Shown: one piece after another, positions 47,570-59,153 of the stretch | How positions within the stretch are numbered: the first letter of the stretch is position 1 | Layout of the letters: each line of letters opens with the position of its first letter | Source of the DNA: Xenopus tropicalis | Taxonomy: Eukaryota > Chordata > Amphibia > Anura > Pipidae | Assembly: GCF_000004195.4 (NCBI RefSeq) | Contig: NC_030677.2 | Location: forward strand, 199,677,743 to 199,741,742 | DNA: 64,000 nt | Reading direction: 5' to 3' | Made by a program: the position numbers and the translations under genes | Notes under the pieces: model-generated | What the model saw: only the letters and a program-made list of their open reading frames with translations | Database searches by the model: none | What the model was told of the DNA's origin: nothing

Positions 47570-48562
47570 TCAGGTTGGAGCTGGTCGTTGCTGTTGCTTA
47601 TCCTTTCGAGGAGAAACTGTTGACCAGTCCAGTGACCTTTTTTTAGGTATTTTCGGTGTAGAGATATCCATTTGCAGATCTGTTAGGCCCCAATCCGTTA
47701 AGGCTGCTATGGCTTCTTTAGGGGTTGAAAACAGATGTTGGGATCCATTCCTGAGAATAATAAGTTTCACTGGGAAGCCCCATTTGTAAACTATGCCATG
47801 GTTACGTAGTATATTTGTAGTCATTGAAAATTCTTTCCTGCGGAGCAGAGTATGGGCTGATAAATCAGCATATATGTGTAAATTTTGGTATTGCGGGGGC
47901 AGTTGTGCTTTGGACCTGAAATGGTTAAGTAGACGGTCCTTAGTTGTGTAAAAGTGAATCCGGACAATTGTATCCCTTGGAGTGTCAATAGAGAGATTTT
48001 TTGGTTTAGGAATCCTATGGATTCGGTCAATCATTAGTTCAGTGGGAACGAGATTCGGCAAAACTGTAGATAATAAAGCGTGGAAATATGAAGGTAACTC
48101 TTCTTGAGTTATTTGTTCTGGGATACCTCTAATACGCACATTATTCCTTCTTGCGCGATCCTCTATGTCAGCCGTTTTATCTTTCATGGCTAGTAATTGC
48201 TTATTAAATGAGTTTAAACAGTCAGAATATTGGTTTTGGGTGCCGCGCACCTCATCCACTGCTTGTTCCAAACTGTTTACTCTTTGGCCAATACTTTGCA
48301 CATCCGTGCGTAGTAAATGGATGGCTTCATTTATATCTGCATTTAGTGAGCTTTTGAAATCAGAGAGTAGCTTTTTCATTACACTCACAGTTACTGGAGC
48401 CAGGTTTGCCGTTTCCGTATCTTCCGATTCAGAATTACTCTCCTGTGCAGTAGGCTCGGAGGATTCGGCGCCATCTTGTGTCTTAGGCGGCGTCTGTTTT
48501 GCTTTGGCCAGAAAAGGAGTCAAGTCCTGCTGGGGCGGTTTCTTGTTCCCTCTCACAGGCAT
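47570..48562 (-). CDS. L1 ORF1p RNA-binding chaperone
   Basis: A 330-codon intact frame. Residues 1-55 are basic then acidic and low complexity (ESNSESEDTE). About 57-135 form a predicted coiled coil (VMKKLLSDFKSSLNADINEA, with later leucine/valine heptads), expected to trimerise. About 137-205 form an RRM-like domain opening with RARRNNVRIRGIPE and including IDRIHRIPKP, the hallmark of L1 ORF1. About 206-300 match the C-terminal domain (TTKDRLLNHFRSKAQ, AHTLLRRKEF, GIVYKWGFPVKL). The protein coats L1 RNA to form the ribonucleoprotein used in retrotransposition. The start at 48562 leaves a 132-bp leader. The plus-strand ORF across it (48165-48722) is a shadow. Confidence 0.93.
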   Translation of the reverse strand: MPVRGNKKPPQQDLTPFLAKAKQTPPKTQDGAESSEPTAQESNSESEDTETANLAPVTVSVMKKLLSDFKSSLNADINEAIHLLRTDVQSIGQRVNSLEQAVDEVRGTQNQYSDCLNSFNKQLLAMKDKTADIEDRARRNNVRIRGIPEQITQEELPSYFHALLSTVLPNLVPTELMIDRIHRIPKPKNLSIDTPRDTIVRIHFYTTKDRLLNHFRSKAQLPPQYQNLHIYADLSAHTLLRRKEFSMTTNILRNHGIVYKWGFPVKLIILRNGSQHLFSTPKEAIAALTDWGLTDLQMDISTPKIPKKRSLDWSTVSPRKDKQQQRPAPT

Positions 48563-48694
48563 CGCTGATGTGAGTATAAGAGGATCGCTCTATATTCGCC
48601 GGTTCTTTTCCTTTATAGCCGGTTTAGTAACGGTTCAGGGAGCAGAGCTGCACTTACACGTCCGGTCTCATCCGCGTCTTGGCCACGCCCCTTC
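48563..48694 (-). promoter_or_regulatory. L1 5' leader / presumed internal promoter
   Basis: CpG-containing 132-bp leader beginning GGGGCGTGGCCAAGACG. Promoter function is inferred from L1 biology and element completeness, not from a defined motif. Confidence 0.45.
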
Positions 48695-48709
48695 TTTTCT
48701 ACTCATTTT
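48695..48709. other. L1 target-site duplication, right copy
   Basis: TTTTCTACTCATTTT; followed by AAAGG, so the pre-insertion site reads ATTTT/AAAGG, a typical L1 endonuclease site. Confidence 0.92.
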
Positions 48710-49351
48710 AAAGGACATGTAAAGCCTACATTTTATTACAACATATATCATACATCTCCCCGGCCCAAATGGCATCATGTGTACTGCATATATCCCCTCT
48801 GTTTGCCAGCACCATCACATTTTCCTCTAACCAATAGCAGCTTTCACCCGGTGGCCATATTCCCTCCGACACATTATCAGTTACATTTAAATCTGCAAAC
48901 AGCATACCTGCACAAATAACCCTATTCAGTGTACATTTTATCAAGAATGCAGGCTCACACAGGCAGAACTTACTTTGATAAAAAGTTCTGCTTGGATTGA
49001 ACACTGAAACAATTAAGCTGAGCTCAGGAGAGAAGGTTAGGAGAAAAAAATAGGAGCAGGCATTTAAAGCAGAGTTTCTATGGGAACCAGCAATGCCATA
49101 TCTTTACTGGCTGCTAGACTGGAGGGTGTGTTTAGTAATCTGAGCTGGGAAGAACTGAGCATGCCCAGGTGCCAACAGCCAAAGTAAATTCCTGAGAGAG
49201 GGGGCAGAGTGGGTTACAGGAGGAGAAGGAAATTAAGGGGATACTGTTGCCTTACTATTAACCTTTGAACAACCGGAGTGTTGAGTATTTAAAGATTTCA
49301 AAGAGGCTTTTTGTGTGTGGGGTTTGTGTGTGGGGTTTACATGTTCTTTAA
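48708..49351. mobile_element. T2/Kolobok-type TTAA MITE
   Basis: Begins TTAAAGGACATGTAAAGCCT and ends GGGGTTTACATGTTCTTTAA, with TTAA at each edge. The left TTAA overlaps the last bases of the L1 duplication. Confidence 0.87.
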
Positions 49352-49636
49352 GGCTAATGTCCCACGATAGATCTGTGCTACTGTGAGCAACTAACCGCTC
49401 CAAAATGCCTTTCCACCCGCAACAATAAAGTCCCCAGTGGGAAGTTCTACGCATCGCTTCGATTTACCGAAGTCCCAAGTTTCCTCCTGCAGACAACTTT
49501 GTGCAACTTCAGCAAGCGATACATAGACCTTTCCACCATTGACTCCTCTTGCTGCTGGTGGAAAGGCATTTAGAAGCGGTTAGTCCCTCAGTATCTATCG
49601 CGGGGGGCTAACTTGCTCCGTAGGACCTTAGCCTAA
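49348..49636. mobile_element. MITE sharing TTAA with the T2 element
   Basis: Left AGGCTAATGTCCCACG; the right end reads outward as AGGCTAAGGTCCTACG (14/16 identity). Inner paired arms include GCCTTTCCACC and GGTGGAAAGGC. Confidence 0.75.
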
Positions 49637-50541
49637 TAGTAGCCAGCTGGGCTAATTGATTTCGTATCACTTAGCAGTGACCATAATTTAATGCAATGGG
49701 ATTGAATACCTGGGAACCAATTATGCAGAATATTTGTCTGATTCGCTAAGACAGTAAGCAAGGTGCAAAGTCCAAAAATAGAGGCAATGTGCCATTTTTT
49801 TCCAATTTGCACACTACTTTCCACAAAGCTTGAATTTCTGCAGGTGCTGTATTCATAAGGGATGGGTGGAAGCATGTATCCTTCCTTCTTCCTATCCCCT
49901 ACCTGTCCCCAACGGGAGCAAATACAAGGCTGGCTGATGCTCACCAAAGCTGCCTTCTGCACCTTATGCCTCATACATCTCAATGGTCCTAATTTAGGTG
50001 GAATGGTTCTGAAATAAGAACCAAAAAGGGGGTTTATAGCACTTAGAACTGGAATACTGGGAGTGGTCAGCTCTATCTGTTTGCATTGTATAAGAAACTG
50101 TTGAATTAACCCTCCGCCAACCCTAAAGTTCCCTTTTGTGTAACAGACTATTGATTGAGACTGATACAAATGCTTTGTCACAATTGGTAATGGGAGTAAG
50201 TATTTCTATAATCCAGAGTTTAATCCGCAGTATCCTGAGTGTTTGCCCTTTTGTCCTGTAACCCATGGCAACTAATCAGCAGTGTCCTATGACTGCAGTT
50301 ATAATGATAAGAGTAAATTGGTTGGTACAGGTTGCTGGTTTTGACCATTTTTATATATAACATCTATGGATTCATAGACAAACATCATCCCATTCGCCAT
50401 AGTTTCCATCAGGATGTGCTCTTCCATGTTTACCTTTTATCATGTGACTGTACAGTGTCTCTTTAAAATGAATTCAGTGGGATCATAAATTAAGATATGA
50501 AATGATTAATCCCAGTTCAATACCTTGTTTGAAGGTAGGCA
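49637..50541. other. No gene recognised
   Basis: The minus ORF at 49633-50181 (182 codons) shows no domain I recognise and overlaps a repeat end; not called. Confidence 0.4.
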
Positions 50542-51119
50542 TTAAATGAGAACTAAAGCCTAACTAAAGAAGTAGGGCAGAAATGTTGTACATTATGTTT
50601 CTGGCTTCTGTACTTTAACAGGGAAGATCTGTGCCCCCAAAGATGCCCCCAGTAGCCCCCCATCTTCTTTTCTGCTGATTCCCAGCACTTGTTTTGTGCT
50701 GCTGTCACTTACCTAGGGACCCACTCACATTATACAGTGTATATAGAATCTAAATGTCACAATATAATGCTGATTAGTAATTAATACAGATAAGTACTAA
50801 ATGGCAGCTCAGAAACCAGTGCAACTAGCATCAGACTTTAATAATCAGCCCTGTAGCATCAGCTTGTCAGACAGACTCATTTTCTGCTTGATAATTGAGA
50901 CAACCCCTAAGCTTGGCTCCTTAACAGCTGCCCAGAGCCCACTGAGCATGTGCAGGGTCACAGACACTTTCCAAGATGGGGAGCTCCTGTGACAAGTTTA
51001 TAGTCCTGGATCATGGCTGCTATTGAGATGCTGAAACTACAGGCTGGTGCAGTAAGTTCAGTATAAACAAATATGACATTTTTAGCCATATTAATTTTCA
51101 GGGTTTTGTTCTCCTTTAA
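50542..51119. mobile_element. T2-like TTAA MITE, widespread Xenopus family
   Basis: Left TTAAATGAGAACTAAAGCCT (decayed TTAAAGGAGAACTAAAGCC), right GGTTTTGTTCTCCTTTAA. I recognise the interior (GTTGTACATTATGTTTCTGG, CACTTTCCAAGATGGGG) as a very common Xenopus repeat. ORFs inside are incidental. Confidence 0.85.
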
Positions 51120-51498
51120 TAAACTCAGTGAGACAGTCGACAAATCTCTACTGCTCAGCAGATTAGGAATGAATTAAAATGGATGTTCAAACTCACAGTG
51201 TTTAACCTGGGATGTCAAAATTGACAGCCTTCCTGCTGTTAGGAGGTGCCACTCCTGGTATCTAGGGGGGATTCTACTCCTGGTTTTCATTTGATTTCAG
51301 TGGGTTATGGGCTTGCTGAGTAAATTACGCAAAGGTTTAACGGTTTATACTCAAATGCTCAGCAGTCTCTTTTGTAGTCTGTAACTTTCTCACATTTAAT
51401 TCAATTACTGCCTGCTGGATGCTCTCCTATATTATGCAGATAACAGACGGCTGAATGCCATTATTAAACCTTGCCCTTCCTGAAATGACATGCCCGTC

Positions 51499-51713
51499 TG
51501 AGACAAAAAAGTCGCCAAGATAAAAATGTTGCTGATACAAAAAATGCTCATTGATTTTAATGCATTTGGAGTAAAAGTAAAAAATGTCACCTGCGTAAAA
51601 TCTGTCGTGCGTAACATTTGTCGCCTATTGACTTCAATGGGTTTTGCAATTTTTTTGCCATTTCACAAATTTTTTGTCAAAGGGAAACAGGACAGATTCG
51701 CTTATCACTACTC
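51499..51713. mobile_element. Degraded hAT-type MITE (left end lost)
   Basis: Right end GATTCGCTTATCACTA plus interior GTCGCCTATTGACTTCAATG resemble the TAGTGATGAGCGAA family. The TATC array starts at its right edge. Confidence 0.6.
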
Positions 51714-51737
51714 TCTATTTATCTATCTATCTATCTA

Positions 51738-51768
<31 letters not shown>

Positions 51769-51855
51769 ATCTATCATCTATCCTATCTATCTGTCTATCT
51801 GTCTATCTATCTATCTATCTATCATCTATCTATCTCTATCTGTCTATATATTTGT
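51714..51855. repeat. TATC tetranucleotide array
   Basis: About 140 bp of ATCT/TATC repeats with CTGT and ATCATC interruptions. Confidence 0.95.
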
Positions 51856-52321
51856 AAAAGACCCAAAGAACGAATCATCCCTATTACTTGGGAATACCCA
51901 AATCTGAAAACTATGCCATTCAGGACCTCTGTAAAATGACCTAGATCCCTCACATTGGATCAGGGAATACACATAACCTAAATCCCTATTTAGTATTATG
52001 GTCCCTACACTACAGGCCACTCTTGCCTGAGAGGAGAGCGTCTCCAGCTATCAATCCTGGTTGGAGCACAGGCTGCTCTACTACTTCTGTCTGCCTCACT
52101 TTCCAAGAATGTTCTATTACAGAAACTATCCTGTCTTGACTATATCTTACTCACGGGGGCCTTCATACTTGACTTCACTACCCTTGAGGCCGTCCCTTTA
52201 CTAGGCCCAAGCGCCAGGCTCCCATCAGACATCCACCCTGTTCGTCAGGCAAAGAGAGAGCACCAACCATCAACCAGAACTATTTCAATGTGTGACAGAA
52301 AAGAGTCACTATACCTTTGGG
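51856..52321. other. No gene recognised
   Basis: Sequence of ordinary complexity with no ORF or repeat structure visible. Confidence 0.35.
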
Positions 52322-52440
52322 CAAATGGCATTTATAAAGTGCCAACATATTCCGCAGTGCTGTACAATAAGTGGGTTTATACATTGGACATACAGAATTA
52401 CATATAAAACAATCAATAACCTATTGAAGAGGTGAAGAGG
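52322..52440 (-). mobile_element. SINE/L2-like tail, inverted
   Basis: Complement of the 1925-2097 unit: GCATTTATAAAGTGCCAACA, TATTCCGCAGTGCTGTAC, then GAAGAGGTGAAGAGGGC. Confidence 0.7.
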
Positions 52441-52533
52441 GCACTGCTCAAAAGATCTATAATGATAGGGTTGAGGCACAAGGTGATACAGGCCCTTCAG
52501 GCCTAGCAACTAAAGCTGTAGGCATGTAAAGCC

Positions 52534-52790
52534 ATGTATGTATGTATGTATGTATATTTTTATTTATAAAGCGCTACTTATGTACGCAGCACTGTACAGT
52601 AGAATACATTAATACAAACAGGGGGTTAATAAGATAATAATAGATAAATACAAAGTGTAACAATAAATACAAGTAAATACAAGGTACAGTTGCAATAAGT
52701 TAAGAGTCAAAGACACAAGAGGAGGGAGGACCATGCCCCGTAGAGCTTACAATCTATATGGGAGGGTAACTTACAGACACAAATAGGCAA
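52534..52790 (-). mobile_element. Second L2-like tail family, inverted
   Basis: A short TATG run, then TTTATTTATAAAGCGCTACT, GCAGCACTGTACAGTAGAAT and, further on, CCCCGTAGAGCTTACAATCT; typical L2/CR1-type 3' ends read in reverse. Confidence 0.65.
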
Positions 52791-54313
52791 ATATAAGTGC
52801 TGTAGGTCACAGTGGGTGACAGTACAATAGAGACTGTTAACCCTATAGGTCCCTACATTCTATTGAGAGTGAATTAATACTTCACATTTATGGGCCCTGG
52901 TTTGCCTTCAAACCCTGCTCAGTAGTTGGGTCTCTGCACAGGAACATCCAGTTAGCGATGTATAAATATACATGTGCCTTGACCTATAAATAATGTTTTC
53001 CTTTTTGTTAACGTTTCCCTTTTCAAACCCTTCCTACTTTCTTTTTCTGTCTTCATTACTATCTTCTTCTGAGGCCCCCAATAAAAATCTGATTGTGAAG
53101 CTCGGCTAGAGGTGCGTCTCACCGGTGCTAAGGAAAGTTTCAGTGTTGTGAAGCTTTGTGATTCTATGTGACCATTTTCAGCATAGGGCAACTTATTTTA
53201 GATATTTAAGGGAAATTTACAGTTTATATAAATTATATTCCATGTATGTGACCTTAATAATATGAACAAGTTTTAAAAAAAATAAGCGAATAGAGACCCG
53301 GCAAATTCCCCTTGAACTCTGTTTGACTCTTCAGTGCAAATGCCCCAAGGGATGCTGGTTATCTGTGTGTTTTGCATTAGTTAACATGAACATAAATGCT
53401 CTACATATCTCAGCATTCAGTTGCACAGAACGGATCCGCTGTTTGTTCTTCTCTTGTGAAAAGCATCTCTTTCATTTTCTGGCTGTGTGTTTGGTTTCTA
53501 ACAAAGCACAGTGTGAAAACAGATGTGGCGTAGCTCATTCATTCCGTCAAAGGGACCCCCAAAGGTGCTGGGAATGTTATTTTCTCTGCTGGAATTCAGG
53601 TGCCAGGTTAATGATGGCTTTGGGAGCTGTACTTTTGCTAAAGCCAATTTCTGCGTCTCTTTCATTCTTCTTTTAGGTTTGTCTTTGTTCTTAGTGAATG
53701 GAAATTATAGTATAGAAACAGCTGCTGCATACAGGTAAAGTAACCAAGGTTTCTTGGCCGATAATTTCTCAAAAGTGCACGTATTCATTGAAGCACTAAT
53801 GGGGTTTGGGCGTACAGCCACAGATCAGCGGAGAGACAGCTACCACTACAAAGAGGAGTCAGTACTACAGATCACAGTAGGAAAGGTGCTACTATTTAGC
53901 TAAATTCCCTAAGCCAAAGTCTGGATTTGCTTACCTAATGTTGTATCTCTGATCACACCAAATTATCAGTATCTGTCTGGATTTGATCCTGGATTTGACT
54001 GTGTTCTGAACTGCTGGTGTAACACTCAACCAAGCCACTGTAGGCTCTTAGTACTGGTTCTGTTTGGTTGTTCCTTTCCCTATTCCTGAGACCCTTTCTG
54101 ATTCCTTATTCCCGAGCCCCTGCCTGGGTCCTTGTCCCTTAGCCTTCTTTCTGTACTCCAGAGCCCTTCCTAACTTTGTTTTGCCAACAAGAATCCATTA
54201 CATGTCATATTATTACATTGTGTGGTATTCTTATTAATTATGTTAGGGAAGTCCAGCCTGGGGCACTCAAGTTGTTATTTTGCCACCAGCATCCCACCAA
54301 TGGATAAAGGTTG
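52791..54313. other. No gene recognised
   Basis: Unique-looking sequence. The ORF at 53323-53676 (117 codons, cysteine-rich by chance) has no recognisable domain and is not splice-bounded in a convincing way. Confidence 0.4.
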
Positions 54314-54760
54314 CAGTGATCCCCAACCAATGGCTCTGGGGCAACATGTTGCTCACCGACCCCTTGGATGTTGCTCTCAGTGCCCCCAAAGCAGGTTACA
54401 TAGTTACATAGTTACATAGGGTTGAAAAAAGACCAGAGTCCATCAAGTTCAACCCATCCAAGTAAACCCAGCACACACAACTCACACCTACCAATCTATA
54501 CACTCACATACATAAACTATAAATACAACCACTAATACTAACTGTAGATATTAGTATCACAATAGGTTCTCATGTTTGAATTCCTGACTTGGGGGCAAGT
54601 TTTGGTTGAATAAAAACAAGTTTCCTATCAAATAAAGCCCCTGTAAGCTGATAGGGTGCATAGAGGCCCCTAATAGCCAATCTTATCCCTTATTTGGCTC
54701 CTCCATGAACTTTTATGGTGCTTGTGTTGCTCTCCAAGTCTTTTTACATTTAACTGTGAC
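54314..54760. mobile_element. hAT copy interrupted by a SINE-like unit
   Basis: Left CAGTGATCCCCAACCAATGG matches the 7250 family; the right terminus is truncated. Interrupted at 54398-54563. Confidence 0.75.
54398..54563 (-). mobile_element. SINE-like unit with (ACATAGTT)n tail
   Basis: ACATAGTTACATAGTTACAT then GGGTTGAAAAAAGACC, ending GTATCACAAT. Flanked by AGGTT on both sides (54393-54397, 54564-54568), a likely target duplication. Confidence 0.75.
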
Positions 54761-55875
54761 TGGAAGGAACCTTAGTAATAGGCAACATCCTTGACCTTAG
54801 CGATGTAAATTCTTGGATAAATACCATAACATAATCTGGCCATGCATGAGCTGATATAGGGTGCTGACTTGGCTGCTCTTCACCTTTGCAGGGAAATCAA
54901 AATGGTGAGCTCAATGGGGCTTTCAAAAATACAATAACTTTCAGCTATGAATGTAATGCTTATTTGAAAGGCATGAATGAGACCCCTTGGTTGATCCCAT
55001 TTTTCATAGAGACCTGACTTTCCTCAGTTCCACTATGGCCAGTTTTAATCATATCTTCTGTTTTTTTTGTAGTTAGGTTAATGAATGCATCAATATACAA
55101 GGCATCCTTATTAAACATCTGTCAGTAGCTTTATAATTTACTCAGTGGTTCTCCTAAAACATGTGTTTCCTTCCCTCTGCTTACAGTATGATTGATTTTC
55201 TAAATTTTCCATTAGACCTATCAATTTTCTTTCTGACCTCAACACCATCTAAGTGGGGTAATAAATAGAAGGCACATCTGGCTGTTAATGTTTTGCTCTG
55301 AATTGTTTCCTGCACATTCAACATACAGCACAGTTGCATTTTTGCCTGAGGATGAGGGGGGAGGGATCTGAGCTCCATCTGTAAAAGTAGTGATCAAACC
55401 ATGACCTTTGTGTGCTTCTTGAGACCCCTGAAAGGTAAAAACTAATATGATAATGGGTCTATTTACTAACATTCTTTTGCTGTTTTGAAAACTGGCAGTT
55501 TTCTGAGTTTTTGTTGCCTCAATTCAGTTGAAGATGATCTTGTCTGTTTTTTCCATTGAATGTTTTCCATTAAATTGGGGATTTGGTAAATGATGTGGAA
55601 ATATTTTATGGGCTGACAATATGGGAAGTATATTGAGAAAAGTTGAATGTTAGTTAATAGCACCTAGGTATAGCCCAAGATGGCTTTCTCATCCATAGGT
55701 AAGGTGAGAACATTTTAATGATGAAGAAAATGATAGAGCCTTCAGTACATACAAAAAGATATGTTTAACCACCAAAGGGTTTGTTTACAAGACTTGTGGT
55801 TGGGTGCAAATTGCAAAGAAAAAAAACACACTAGGAAACTGTATATTTAAAGCAGGTGCTATTGCCTTGTTTATT
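54761..55875. other. No gene recognised
   Basis: AT-rich, ordinary complexity; minus-strand ORFs at 55181-55663 have no recognisable motifs. Confidence 0.4.
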
Positions 55876-55883
55876 GTGTAGAG

Positions 55884-56189
55884 CAGGGGTCCCCAACCTT
55901 TCTTACTCGGGAGCTACAGTCAAATGTAAAAAGACTTGGGGAGCAACACAAGCACCATAAAAGTTCATGGAGGTGCCAAATAAGGGCTGTGATTGGCTAT
56001 TAGGTGCCTCTATGCACCCTATCAGCTTACAGGGGCTTTATTTGGTAGGAAATCTTGTTTTTATTCAACCAAAACTTGCCCCCAAGTCAGGAATTCAAAA
56101 ATAACTCCCTGGTTTGGGGGCACTGAGAGCAACACCCAAGGGGTTGGGGAGCGACATGTTGCCCCTGAGCTACTGGTCGGGGATCCCTG
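55884..56189. mobile_element. Non-autonomous hAT (7250 family)
   Basis: CAGGGGTCCCCAACC / GGTCGGGGATCCCTG termini with an 8-bp duplication matching at 7 of 8 positions (GTGTAGAG 55876-55883, ATGTAGAG 56190-56197). Inverted relative to 7250-7556. Confidence 0.9.
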
Positions 56190-56197
56190 ATGTAGAG

Positions 56198-56813
56198 TAA
56201 TGGTTGTGCAATTTGTAGCAACCTTTTTTTATAGTCAGCAACAGAAGAGCACCATGAGTCTTGACTGGGTACAAACTAGATGATGGAAGACTCTGGCATT
56301 CTACAGAACATAGAATCTATGGCACTGGCTGGTAAGGACCTGGTTGCTAAGGGCCACATTTTGGCTTTGGAGACAATGCGTTTCCCTGCAAAGTGTGGTT
56401 GGTTCCCTTTTCACCTGCTGTTGCTGGAACTAAAAATGTGTAGGACACTAAATAAAATGCACAGTTAGTCAGGGGATATGTAGGCTATCAGTTTTATGGT
56501 ATTGCCCTGTACAATTCAGCTGCCTTTCCTCCTAGAGCTACCAGTGGGAAAACCATTACCTATCATTTTGACCGCTAAATTAATGAATTATGTCTGCCTT
56601 CATAATAAGGAATTGAAACTCTGGAAGGGGAAAAGCAAGATTGTGGTAGTAGAAATATCAAATATTTATCCTATTCAAGACTGGCATTTCACACCAAGTT
56701 CATCTTCATGCATGCTAGAGCAAACAAAGCTAAGGGATACACTGTTATTGTACATGCACCTCTTCATTTTCCTTTAGACAAATGGAAACTAATTGAAGTT
56801 ATTTTGATCCATA
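56198..56813. other. No gene recognised
   Basis: ORFs at 56280-56468 and 56496-56777 have no recognisable family features. Confidence 0.4.
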
Positions 56814-57701
56814 TACGGGTATGGTATTCACTGTCCGCAAACCCGTTGTCCAGAAAGTTCCAAATTACGGGAATAAACAAAACTGGTATAACAGACTCCA
56901 TTATAAGCAGATAATTTTTTTAAATGATTTTCTCTGTAATAATAAAACATACTTGATCCCAACTAAGATATAATTACCCCTTATTGGGGGCAGAACAGTC
57001 CTATTGGGTTTATTTCATGGTTAAATGATTCCCTTTTCTCTGTAATAATAAAACATACTTGATCCCAACTAAGATATAATTACCCCTTATTGGGGGCAGA
57101 ACAGTCCTATTGGGTTTATTTAATGGTTAAATGATTCCCTTTTCTCTGTAATAATAAAACAGTATCTGTACTTGATCCCAACTAAGATATAATTACCCCT
57201 TATTGGGGGCAGAACAGTCCTATTGGGTTTATTTAATGGTTAAATGATTCCCTTTTCTCTGTAATAATAAAACAGTATCTGTACTTGATCCCAACTAAGA
57301 TATAATTACCCCTTATTGGGGGCAGAACAGTCCTATTGGGTTTATTTCATGGTTAAATGATTCCCTTTTCTCTGTAATAATAAAACAATACCTGTACTTG
57401 ATCCCAACTAAGATATAATTACCCCTTATTGGGGGCAGAACAGTCCTATTGGGTTTATTTAATGGTTAAATGATTCCCTTTTCTCTGTAATAATAAAATA
57501 GTACCTGTACTTGATCCCAACTAAGATATAATTACCCCTTATTGGGGCAGAACAGTCCTATTGGGTTTATTTCATGGTTAAATGATTCCCTTTTCTCTGT
57601 AATAATAAAACAGTACCTGTACTTGATCCCAACTAAGATATAATTATGGAAAGATCGCTTATCCAGAAATCAGACTGAGCATTCTGGATCCTATACCTGT
57701 A
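56814..57701 (+). mobile_element. 113-bp-repeat element, copy 4 (7 units)
   Basis: TACGGGTATGGTATTC at left and ATCCTATACCTGTA at right. Seven units; the first two lack part of AACAGTACCTGTA (read AAAACATACTTGATCC), shortening them by about 10 bp. Confidence 0.92.
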
Positions 57702-57982
57702 AAAACAAATTTTAAAATTACTGATTTTATCATAAGATGCTTAACAAAAAAAAAATATGCAGAGCAATATATTGCTTTTATACTGAGTATTACTTAACAC
57801 GGTATAAATCTATAGTAACTAGTTCAGATGAGCACTTTCCAGTGAAAAAGGTGAATACAATTCCAATTACCATGTCCCTGTCTGAGATCAGATCTTGGTG
57901 ATAAGTATTACAGTTGGGTTTAAATAAACATCTTGTACATGACCTGCTCTTGGGGTCTCTGCTCAAACTGGAAGGATAATGG

Positions 57983-58160
57983 ACATAGTTACATAGTTAC
58001 ATAGTTACATAGGGTTGAAAAAAGACCATTGTCCATCAAGTTCAACCCATCCGAGTAAACCCAGCACACAACCTATACTAACCAATCTATACACTCACAT
58101 ACATAAACTATATATATATATACAACCAGTAATACTAACTGTAGATATTAGTATCACAAT
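57983..58160 (-). mobile_element. SINE-like unit with (ACATAGTT)n tail
   Basis: Same unit as 54398-54563, ending at the same base context GTATCACAAT. Includes a short TA-repeat patch near 58110. Confidence 0.75.
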
Positions 58161-59153
58161 AGCCTTGGATATTCTGCTTGTTCAAAAAGTACACATAGTT
58201 TGTGTATAGTTAACTGGAACCAATAGTATCAATGGAATTGCTTTACAGCTGATGAACTCTATGAAGGGAAACTGAATGGCACAGGCGGAGCTTTATGTTC
58301 TTGGAATGCCAATTTTTAAGCAGCTCACAAACATGGTGACAGAGTGGCCAATGTTGCCCCCATTGACTTTATAATCATCTGGAAACCCTTCTGCAATTGT
58401 CCGAGAGAAGGAAAGAATCTCCATGTTTCCAAGCAACTATTGTGAGACAAGTAAACACCAAACCTATTTGTTCTGAGAATGTTTGTATCGCTGACCACAG
58501 CTCCGAGAGATGAATGGGATTGGAAAATTCCAGGCCAATAACATGGCAGGAGTGTTGGGAAGACTTTTATAAGACATATACCCGCTGATATTAACCAAGA
58601 CATGACATGACATGGCCAGCCTTTCTCTCTAGTGCTCTAAAGGTTCATATATTCTATAGTTTTCCCTGTATAGCATGGAGAGGTTTTTAATAGAATCTGA
58701 TAAAGCTGGACAAACACAGTACCCTCTTCATCTTCCTTTCTTTATATATTGGCAACTTTTATGAACAGCCCCAGAGAATATAAAACTCAAAGCAGATAGT
58801 GTCTCATTCAGTACATACCCTGGGGGTCCAAGGCAGCAATGCTATCCAATGGGCCTCCTAAAGGCTAAAGCGAACAATGAACAATGAAATATGATTATAA
58901 AAGCACAGAGGTCATGTTGATAGTTTGCCTTTAATTCATGAAAGAGCGGTGTGCTGGGAATTAGGTTACTTATACTGAAGTCTTCTATCTCTGGTTTACC
59001 ATCAATCTTAAAATCAGTTTCTGATTTCATTAGCCTTTTAGCAGTGCTGGCTGTAAACTCAAGCTGAACTCACTCACATTACAGTAGCCTTGGATGGGCA
59101 GATTGCAGAAATAAATAACTGTATGGTGCTTGGTTGTATTGCAGGGTCTAGTC
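58161..59153. other. No gene recognised
   Basis: The minus ORF at 58325-58603 was inspected; no domain recognised. Confidence 0.4.

Larger units (their letters stand above)
42874..48694 (-). mobile_element. Full-length L1-clade LINE with two intact ORFs
   Basis: This 5.8-kb minus-strand element is bracketed by a perfect 15-bp target duplication. From its 5' end (48694) it reads GAAGGGGCGTGGCCAAGACG, resembling L1 5' ends, then a 132-bp 5' leader, ORF1, a 449-bp spacer, ORF2 and a 365-bp 3' UTR with a short A-rich tail (T-run at 42874-42880 on the plus strand). Neither ORF contains a stop or frameshift. It is antisense to the adamts12-like exon. Assignment to L1 rather than Tx1 rests on the coiled-coil/RRM-type ORF1. 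Confidence 0.93.

Noticed and set aside
48165..48722. 185-codon plus-strand ORF
   Set aside because: Antisense shadow of L1 ORF1 with no recognisable domain.
49633..50181. 182-codon minus-strand ORF
   Set aside because: No recognisable domain, and its 3' end overlaps a MITE terminus; left uncalled.
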